Shown here in pieces: positions 1 to 4,912 of a stretch of DNA of 6,278 bases (position 1 is its first letter; each line of letters opens with the position of its first letter). The DNA comes from Galactobacter sp. (GTDB lineage Bacteria; Actinomycetota; Actinomycetes; Actinomycetales; Micrococcaceae). The notes beneath the pieces were generated by a model that saw nothing but the letters and a program-made list of their open reading frames with translations, ran no database searches and had not been told where the DNA came from. The stretch spans positions 1-6,278 of the forward strand of contig NZ_JALAGT010000169.1 in assembly GCF_022712295.1 (NCBI RefSeq). The letters run 5' to 3'. A program made the position numbers and the translations under genes.

Positions 1-397
1 CTATGCCATCAACATGGCCGCGCAGCGCTGGGCGCAGTCCCACGACGCCGACGACGCGATCTTCGTGACCTCCGACGGGCGCGTGCTGGAGGGGCCGACC
101 TCCTCCGTGCTGATCGCCCGCCGCACCGACGCCGGTGTCACGCTGCTGACCCCCGAGCTGGAGACCGGCATCCTGGCCGGCACCACGCAGGCGGCCGCGT
201 TCGAGGTGGCCCGCGAGGCGGGCTGGTCGCTCGGATACGGCCCGCTGACGCCGGCCGCTCTTCTTGAGACCGACGGCGTGTGGCTGGTTTCGTCTGTCCG
301 CCTCGCCGCCGCTGTGACCTCCATCGACGGGGTCTCCGTGCCGTGCGATCCCGAGCTGCACCGCGTGCTCGTGAAGGGGCTCGACGCCGCGCTGTAA
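1..397 (+). CDS. Class IV aminotransferase / aminodeoxychorismate lyase-like protein, C-terminal part (5' end outside window)
   Basis: The frame is open from the left edge (first full codon at 2) to TAA at 395-397, giving 131 residues that begin YAINMAAQRWAQ. Motifs match the second half of fold-type IV PLP enzymes: the SYA(I/V)NMAA-type stretch at the left edge, then DGRVLEGPTSSVLIA (the EGxxSN-like cofactor loop, here with S instead of N), then TGILAGTTQAAAFEVAREAGW (the TGI..GxTR-like phosphate-binding turn), then DGVWLVSSVRLAAAVTSIDG near the C-terminus. In this family the cytoplasmic enzymes include aminodeoxychorismate lyase (PabC, which releases 4-aminobenzoate for folate), branched-chain aminotransferase and D-amino acid aminotransferase. 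The SSVR segment and the general spacing favour the PabC-like group, but substrate cannot be set from half the protein, and the catalytic lysine lies outside the window. An ATG at 14 is internal, not the start. A GC-rich hairpin follows the stop. Confidence 0.88.
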   Translation, partial: YAINMAAQRWAQSHDADDAIFVTSDGRVLEGPTSSVLIARRTDAGVTLLTPELETGILAGTTQAAAFEVAREAGWSLGYGPLTPAALLETDGVWLVSSVRLAAAVTSIDGVSVPCDPELHRVLVKGLDAAL

Positions 398-430
398 GCG
401 GGTGCGGCCGGCGGGCTCTGCTCTTTGGCT

Positions 431-465
431 GGGCCGGCTGTGGGCGGCCCGCGGGGTGTTGTTGT
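431..465 (+). terminator. Possible terminator hairpin after the aminotransferase gene
   Basis: GGGCCG (431-436) and CGGCCC (445-450) form a perfect 6-bp GC stem around an 8-base loop. A G/T-rich run with interrupted T residues (GTGTTGTTGT) follows within 15 bases. It sits 33 bases past the stop codon at 397. The T-tract is broken by G, so termination may be weak or not intrinsic. Confidence 0.35.
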
Positions 466-490
466 CGCGGGACGGTCATAACCTAGGCGC

Positions 491-700
491 ATGACCTCTT
501 CGCTGAAGATCGAGTGCGTGGGCGGGCTCTGGGACGGGCGCCTCCTGGACATCGCCGTTGACGAGTTCGGGCGACTCCCCGCCGTGCTGTTCGACGACGG
601 CGGGAAGCCCTACTACTCGCTGCTCTTCGACGAGTGCCGGATCCTCGCCGGTAATGCCCACGAGTACACCGGCGCAAGATACGTGCCGGCGGCGGCGTAA
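491..700 (+). CDS. Small uncharacterised protein (69 aa)
   Basis: ATG at 491 to TAA at 698-700 encodes 69 residues beginning MTSSLKIECVGGLWDGRLLD and ending TGARYVPAAA. Codons are strongly G/C-ending, as expected of a real gene in this genome. There is no signal peptide or membrane segment, so the product should be cytoplasmic. It is acidic, with a central DEF...FDDGGKPYYSLLFDE stretch. The layout, an N-terminal 'CVGGxxDG' box followed by a C-terminal 'GxRYV' box, resembles small hypothetical proteins of actinobacteria and their phages as I remember them; no function is known to me. No Shine-Dalgarno precedes the ATG. A -10-like TAACCT lies at 479-484, which would put the transcription start at or very near the ATG, so a leaderless mRNA is possible. 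A shifted-frame reading at 558-800 looks like a shadow. Confidence 0.65.
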   Translation: MTSSLKIECVGGLWDGRLLDIAVDEFGRLPAVLFDDGGKPYYSLLFDECRILAGNAHEYTGARYVPAAA

Positions 701-793
701 CCACCGCCCGGTACCACGAGGTCGAGCGCGTGGAATGCGAGTCGCCAACGCCGCCGAGCACTTTCCCCGGTGGCCGATCCCTCCATTGCATTT

Positions 794-811
794 GGCCTAG
801 GCCTCGGCCTG
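794..811. repeat. Three tandem GGCCTN hexamers in an intergenic stretch
   Basis: GGCCTA, GGCCTC and GGCCTG lie head to tail at 794-811. The first two create the 10-bp palindrome GGCCTAGGCC at 794-803. They lie in the 274-bp convergent gap between the small protein (ends 700) and the response regulator (ends 975), where I see no gene. No U-tract follows, so it is not a convincing terminator. Confidence 0.5.
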
Positions 812-974
812 GAGACCTCCCCCGGCCCTCGGCGGGATGGTGGCCTGGCTCCGAAGAAATCTTGACGTTCTGAGCACCACGAGGAGCGGGTCGCCCTGGT
901 GAACTCGTCCGGCCGGGAGCATTGCAGGTTTCACGGTGCAGTGCCGAGAGCGCGGTTTTAATGTGTGTCAGACC

Positions 975-1655
975 TCAAGTCCCATCGGGCAACGAGGGGT
1001 CCAGGTAGCCATCCGCCCAGGCGATGCGCCCGTAGTCCAACTTTGACCGCACTGGTACGCCCGCCTCCGAGTACTTCCTCTTCACACGGTCAAGGTACTG
1101 CTTCGCAGTCTCGCGGCCGATGTTCATCGCAGCTCCCACCTGCTCAACGCTGAGCCCAGACGCGTAAAGCACGAGGGCTCGCTCCTCTTGGATGCTGAGA
1201 GTCGGTCGACCAGGGTCGCCAGCAATCACTGAGGCCAACTCGACGGTCATCCACGTTTCCCCGCGCAGCGCCGCCGCCACTGCGGCAAGGATGTCCTGCT
1301 CACTGTCGCGCTTCCCAACCACGCCCGACACCCCAGCCTGGACGATCTGACGGACTAGTGACGGCGAGGCCATCGCTGAGAGCACCAGCACCGTGAGCCC
1401 GGCGCTGACTAGCGCAGCGACTTGCGCGGGGCTTGCGCTCGGCTGACGATCCACCATGAGGTCGAGAACGAGCAGGTGTGGAAGCCGCTCACGCGGGGTC
1501 GTTGCCGACCATGCGACGAATTCAGGCAAGGTCTCCCCACTGAACACGACCTCATGGCCGGCCACACCCCCGAGAATCTCTTCAGTGCGCGCTCGCTGCA
1601 GCAGATGGTCCTCAACGATGGCAATGCGCGACTTTGGCTCGACGTTGTTCTTCAC
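975..1655 (-). CDS. NarL/FixJ-type two-component response regulator (REC + LuxR-like HTH)
   Basis: This 226-residue DNA-binding response regulator is the expected partner of the kinase encoded just upstream. An N-terminal receiver domain (about 10-130) shows the acidic pair E15-D16, the phosphoacceptor D65 in LLVLDLMVD, a switch serine S93 in VLSAMA and the conserved lysine K115 in VVGKRDS. All catalytic receiver positions are therefore present. The C-terminal region (about 152-215) is a LuxR-like helix-turn-helix: LSIQEERALVLYASGLSVEQVG, then MNIGRETAKQYLDRVKRKY as recognition part. This 'ETAKxYLDRVRxKY' form is typical of an actinobacterial subgroup rather than classic NarL. The GTG at 1655 is chosen because an in-frame stop lies seven codons upstream with no other start between, and AAGAGG sits 5 bases before it. 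The gene lies 68 bp after the kinase stop, so it is probably co-transcribed. Target genes are not shown by the sequence. Confidence 0.9.
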   Translation of the reverse strand: MKNNVEPKSRIAIVEDHLLQRARTEEILGGVAGHEVVFSGETLPEFVAWSATTPRERLPHLLVLDLMVDRQPSASPAQVAALVSAGLTVLVLSAMASPSLVRQIVQAGVSGVVGKRDSEQDILAAVAAALRGETWMTVELASVIAGDPGRPTLSIQEERALVLYASGLSVEQVGAAMNIGRETAKQYLDRVKRKYSEAGVPVRSKLDYGRIAWADGYLDPSLPDGT

Positions 1656-1667
1656 GACCGCCTCTTC
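1656..1667 (-). promoter_or_regulatory. Ribosome binding site for the response regulator GTG start
   Basis: On the minus strand the sequence before the start reads GAAGAGGCGGTC-GTG. AGAGG at 5-base spacing supports translation from the non-ATG start at 1655. Confidence 0.6.
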
Positions 1668-1723
1668 ATAGCTCTACCCTCTGCGGAGGAGACGACGACA
1701 GCTCTGTTCGAGTGCACGCCTCG

Positions 1724-4009
1724 TCACGCCGTGGTTGCCGTAGCGAAGTCGATCTCCAGCAACTCCGTCTCTCCGAGTCGGACAAGCCGGCTGCCGACCC
1801 GGAACTGCTCCGGGACCCGCAAGGATGGTCCGGTCAGCGTCAGCCGGAGGCCATCCGACACAGGGAACAGAGTTACCGAAAGCCAACCGCCCCGGCCCAC
1901 GGCAAAGATATTAGACCGCACGACCTGCGCAATCGACTCAGCGCTGGCCACATCGCTCGTGTCTTGGTCGCCCAACCGCAAGGTAAGCCGCACATCGGCC
2001 TCACGCGCCAAGTGCAGAAGCGACATGAACGACGCGCCCAGGCATGCCAGTTCGGGACTGATCAGGACAAGTTGTCGCAGATATCGTTCTTCCTCATCGC
2101 AAGCCGAGCGTGTCGAGTCGGAGGCAGGGTCCAGCGCTCCGTCGCGAATTCCTCGTAGTAGCTCGCTGGCGGCTTCAAGTCCCGCGTTAGTCCACCGCTG
2201 ATAGCTGGCTTGCGCCGCCGCTTCGCGCTCGCCTCGCAGTTGCGACTCAAACTCGTGTCGTCTGGCATCGGCCGCAACCTCCGAGAGCTTCACCATGAAT
2301 TCCTGAAACCTCATCCACACAAGCGAGAAGCCCAGGCCTACGAGCCCGGCAATAGCGACGATGCTTGCCCCAACCGGCGACTTAGAGGCCGTCCAGAGGA
2401 CGATCACCATCGTCACCACAACCCAGATTCCGGCCCCCGCGATCCTCCATGGTCTGCCGTCCCTAATTGAGAGGAGAAGCACGGCCGGGCCGGTCGGGGC
2501 CAGCGCCTGCCAGTGAATCGGACTCACAGTGCCGAACTCAGTTGCTCGGGCAGAAAGCGCGAAGACAGCCACGGTTGCTGCGACGAGTATCAGCGGCGCA
2601 AGCACTGTCTTGCGAAACACTGCCGACGCAGCCACCAACGAGGAAACCAGCATGATCGCGATCATCGGAAGCAACGCAAGATGCTCGTTCGTCCCGCCAG
2701 CGAGCGTGAGCACGATACTCTCGGCGGTGACGCCAATGCCCCAGTAGGCTCCGGCTCGCCGGCGACTCGTGCTGGCGGCTTCTTTCAACGCCCCGTCGTC
2801 AACGAAAACGGACTTGCTGAGCCTTCCGGCTTCCAACGGCACTCGTAGCGTGACGGTCGTCCCCGCGCCCGGAACGCTAATGACCTCGGCGCCGATACCG
2901 AACTCCTTCGCCCGCTGTTCAATAGACGTGGCGAGGCCGCGCTTGGCCGCAGACTCTGGGTCGAATCCTCGTCCATCGTCCGAGATGCGCATGAGGAACT
3001 CCCGCGCGTCTGCGTCGAGAGCAAAGTCGACATGGTCGGCGCCCGAGTGTTTCGCAGCGTTGTTCACGGCCTCGCGCGCGCACCCCACCACGGCGCGAGT
3101 CACGTCGGGGGGAAGATCCCGGTCAAGTCGATCGATGACGGCATCGCTTGCGCCTTGCCTGCGCACCGGTAGCCGGGAATGCTCAAACACCTCCATGATT
3201 GATGCGCCGGATGCCCCACGCCGCGCGCCCCTGAGCTGCTCGACCTGCTCAACGTCCCGTGCACACTGCAACCGAACGCGACGCTCATCGTTCACGGCGG
3301 CTCCGGCTGATGCGACAGCAGCGAAGGTGTTGATCGCAGTGTCGTGAAGCAAACGCGACTCTTCGGCGAGGCGAGCGCCGACGTGTGCAACGGACTCACT
3401 TCGGAGAGCGGCCGCATCGGCTCTGCGAACATCGCTGTCCGTAGCCGCTGCGCTGCGCAACAGAAAGGCCACCCCCAGCCTGATCGCCAGAACTATGGTG
3501 GTCTGCGTGACGCACACGGACAACGGCAATTGGAAGCCCCATCCCGGGAGCAGGACGAGAATCGTCGTCGCGGCGAATGCGGCTAAGCCCATGACCATGG
3601 GAATCGCATAGCGACGAAGTACAAGAAGGCCGGCGACGAATGAGGCGAAATTGATCTGCCAGCATGCCGCGAACGTGAGTCCCGAGTCGATATCGCCGCT
3701 CACGAGATAGCCCCACACGCCGGCGAAAACCATCGCGATGGTGAGCCAAGGGACGCAGCTCGACTTCCGCCGTGCGGCGACAGCGACCAGAGCGACGAGC
3801 ATCTGGGCGGAGGCGAGGAACCCGGCCCCAGGGCGTAGCGAGACGAGGGTGACGGCTACCATGGCGGCCTGCCAGACGGTTGCCGCGATCAACACAACTC
3901 GAGTGATCGCGCCTAGCAACGCTTCGGTCGCCGGACCGGGCGACACGGGTTGCAGACCCTCATGGTCCCGTATGCCGAGCGCGGAGGGCACATGTCTCAG
4001 AAGGTTCAT
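1724..4009 (-). CDS. Two-module membrane histidine kinase: active kinase half plus a second membrane block with a degenerate cytoplasmic half
   Basis: The product has 761 residues from ATG 4009; TTG 4018 and GTG 4015 are alternative in-frame starts. ATG was chosen for the GGTGA just before it. Residues about 31-187 give six hydrophobic segments. A coiled linker leads to the DHp helix with phosphoacceptor H222 in SRLLHDTAINT (HisKA_3 type). The ATPase domain follows: N-box EAVNNAAKH (313-321), G1 loop DDGRGFD (344-350), GLATSIEQRA (358-367) and GAGTTVTL (381-388). This half should sense a membrane or extracellular signal and phosphorylate the neighbouring regulator at D65. After residue 395 comes a second hydrophobic block (about 431-565, five or six segments), then a charged helical region (575-640, including YQRWTNAGLEAASELLRGI) and an ATPase-sized tail (about 660-750) with no N-box or DxGxG. 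It overall looks like two tandem kinase-like halves, only the first catalytically intact. Usual kinases of this class are about 400 residues. The ligand is unknown. Confidence 0.88.
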   Translation of the reverse strand: MNLLRHVPSALGIRDHEGLQPVSPGPATEALLGAITRVVLIAATVWQAAMVAVTLVSLRPGAGFLASAQMLVALVAVAARRKSSCVPWLTIAMVFAGVWGYLVSGDIDSGLTFAACWQINFASFVAGLLVLRRYAIPMVMGLAAFAATTILVLLPGWGFQLPLSVCVTQTTIVLAIRLGVAFLLRSAAATDSDVRRADAAALRSESVAHVGARLAEESRLLHDTAINTFAAVASAGAAVNDERRVRLQCARDVEQVEQLRGARRGASGASIMEVFEHSRLPVRRQGASDAVIDRLDRDLPPDVTRAVVGCAREAVNNAAKHSGADHVDFALDADAREFLMRISDDGRGFDPESAAKRGLATSIEQRAKEFGIGAEVISVPGAGTTVTLRVPLEAGRLSKSVFVDDGALKEAASTSRRRAGAYWGIGVTAESIVLTLAGGTNEHLALLPMIAIMLVSSLVAASAVFRKTVLAPLILVAATVAVFALSARATEFGTVSPIHWQALAPTGPAVLLLSIRDGRPWRIAGAGIWVVVTMVIVLWTASKSPVGASIVAIAGLVGLGFSLVWMRFQEFMVKLSEVAADARRHEFESQLRGEREAAAQASYQRWTNAGLEAASELLRGIRDGALDPASDSTRSACDEEERYLRQLVLISPELACLGASFMSLLHLAREADVRLTLRLGDQDTSDVASAESIAQVVRSNIFAVGRGGWLSVTLFPVSDGLRLTLTGPSLRVPEQFRVGSRLVRLGETELLEIDFATATTA

Positions 4010-4230
4010 TTTCACCAATTCACATCTGAACTGAAAACGACGCCCTCAGGATATCTGTGGCACGTCGGGGGGCTGTGACTCTTCCGACCGGTCCCGAGCG
4101 CCGTTGATATGTCCCCCTGCCGATTCGTGTCTGACGCGATGACGATCCAATCAATCAGTATTGCAGCTCGAATAACGCCATTTACGATACTGCTCACTTG
4201 CGAGAAAAGGCCCTCATGACCTCTTCCGCG

Positions 4231-4257
4231 AAAAAAAAGACCCCCATACGGGGGTCA
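4231..4257 (-). terminator. Intrinsic terminator on the minus strand, with no recognised gene feeding it
   Basis: Read on the minus strand, GACCCCC (4256-4250), a GTAT loop and GGGGGTC (4245-4239) form a perfect 7-bp stem followed directly by eight T residues (4238-4231). This is the standard Rho-independent form. It points toward the kinase gene, whose start is 220 bases further on. No minus-strand gene is visible to its right in the window. It may block antisense transcription from the adhesin side, act as a leader attenuator for the kinase operon, or end a small RNA. Confidence 0.75.
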
Positions 4258-4309
4258 AAGTGCAGCGGTCCGCGTCTTGAAACACCGTGAGGCTATTCAC
4301 CTCCACCGT

Positions 4310-4329
4310 TGACCCCTTTATGGGGGTCA
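4310..4329 (+). repeat. Second copy of the C/G-tract hairpin, inverted relative to the first
   Basis: TGACCCC (4310-4316) and GGGGTCA (4323-4329) pair perfectly around a 6-base loop. Its first 19 bases match the minus-strand reading of 4257-4239 at 17 of 19 positions. The downstream sequence is ATTTGTC, so it would be only a weak plus-strand terminator. A palindrome of G/C tracts flanked by T/A also resembles operators of CsoR/RcnR-type metal sensors, but no such regulator or metal gene is nearby. Confidence 0.55.
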
Positions 4330-4679
4330 TTTGTCGGCGATCGCAGAAAACATGCTTTAGTCGGTTGCGGGAGAGGCGCGGGCTGAGGTTGACTCACATT
4401 CAGATTCGGCAGGCGTTCAGCGCGACTGCCGCATCATTCCAGGGCTCTTGTACCGCTGCTTCCTGGGAGTTCGGCACCTGATCTAACGACTTGAGAATTG
4501 GGGAATCACCACCTCCATCGTAGTTCGCAAAGTAGCACTCAGCGGAGTTACTAGGCGAACTTTCCTAGCGGTTTCGAGTGAGTTACCTACAGATTATTCA
4601 AATAGGGCCCCGCAGCCGAACTGCGATTACGGCAATGCCGAGTCAAAGCTACGACTTAGTGGGGCGATAAAGCGGTGCC

Positions 4680-4699
4680 GCACCCTCACATGAGGGTGC
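4680..4699. repeat. Near-perfect 20-bp palindrome upstream of the adhesin gene
   Basis: GCACCCTCA (4680-4688) and TGAGGGTGC (4691-4699) are exact reverse complements separated only by CA. With so short a spacer it fits a two-fold symmetric protein-binding site in DNA better than an RNA hairpin, although the RNA could still fold with a few loop pairs open. It lies about 215 bases before the adhesin ATG. Confidence 0.6.
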
Positions 4700-4700
4700 A

Positions 4701-4770
4701 CTTCGCCCTCCCCTCCGGTCTCACCCAGACCAGGCGGGAGGGCGAGGTCGAGCAAGCGCAAGACTGCGCT
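4701..4770 (+). promoter_or_regulatory. Structured segment, probably in the adhesin 5' leader (two hairpins)
   Basis: Positions 4701-4712 pair with 4736-4747 (ten perfect pairs, TCGCCCTCCC with GGGAGGGCGA, plus one G-U and an outer C-G). Inside this, GGTCT (4717-4721) pairs with AGACC (4727-4731) around the 5-base loop CACCC, giving a 47-nt two-tier hairpin. A second hairpin follows at once: AGCGCA (4755-4760), loop AGAC, TGCGCT (4765-4770). No U-tract follows either, so they are not terminators. I do not recognise a known riboswitch class. Whether the adhesin transcript starts upstream of it is not shown. Confidence 0.5.
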
Positions 4771-4903
4771 CGCATCAGCCGATGAGTGTGGTTTGAGTAG
4801 CGTGCATGAGTTTCTCGTGCTGTTCCACTCGACATTGACCAAGCAGGTTCACACTCCCTGCACTGCGTCGCGGACCGTGCGCCACGGCGTTTGATCACTC
4901 GCT

Positions 4904-4909
4904 GGAGGG
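4904..4909 (+). promoter_or_regulatory. Strong ribosome binding site of the adhesin gene
   Basis: GGAGGG ends 3 bases before the ATG at 4913. It is the clearest Shine-Dalgarno in the window and fixes the start of the adhesin gene. Confidence 0.85.
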
Positions 4910-4912
4910 AAA

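Larger units (their letters stand above)
4010..4912. other. Long divergent intergenic region between kinase and adhesin genes
   Basis: About 900 bp lie between the two divergent starts and contain no credible gene. The content is two near-identical C5/G5 hairpins in opposite orientation (4239-4257 and 4310-4329), the first followed by a T-tract on the minus strand; an 8-bp palindrome GACCGGTC at 4086-4093; and a lower-GC stretch at about 4480-4620 (near 50% GC, against roughly two-thirds in genes). That stretch carries a CTAGG...CCTAG inverted repeat (4551-4568) and two GAGTTAC copies. A row of hairpins follows at 4680-4770. The low-GC stretch is the most likely place for the adhesin promoter, but I cannot point to a good -35/-10 pair. 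A weak plus-strand candidate, TTGCAG (4161-4166) with TACGAT (4183-4188) at 16-bp spacing, is not convincing. Confidence 0.6.

Noticed and set aside
1..552. Minus-strand open frame of 183 codons over the aminotransferase
   Set aside because: Ser/Thr/Pro/Ala-rich sequence with no family likeness. The plus-strand aminotransferase motifs in the same bases are clear.
1422..2201. Plus-strand open frame of 259 codons spanning the end of the kinase and start of the regulator
   Set aside because: It is a shadow across two well-supported minus-strand genes and shows no recognisable motif.
2769..3347. Plus-strand open frame of 192 codons inside the kinase gene
   Set aside because: It is antisense to the DHp/HATPase region with Ser/Arg/Thr-rich composition typical of shadow frames.
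4161..4188. Possible plus-strand promoter TTGCAG / TACGAT
   Set aside because: Only a partial -35 match, and a transcript from here would run over 700 bases through both C/G hairpins before the adhesin start. Mentioned only in the intergenic description.
4287..4481. Plus-strand 64-codon frame in the intergenic region
   Set aside because: It starts at a non-ATG codon without a ribosome site, runs through the 4310-4329 hairpin, and has an odd Cys/Arg/Ser-rich composition.
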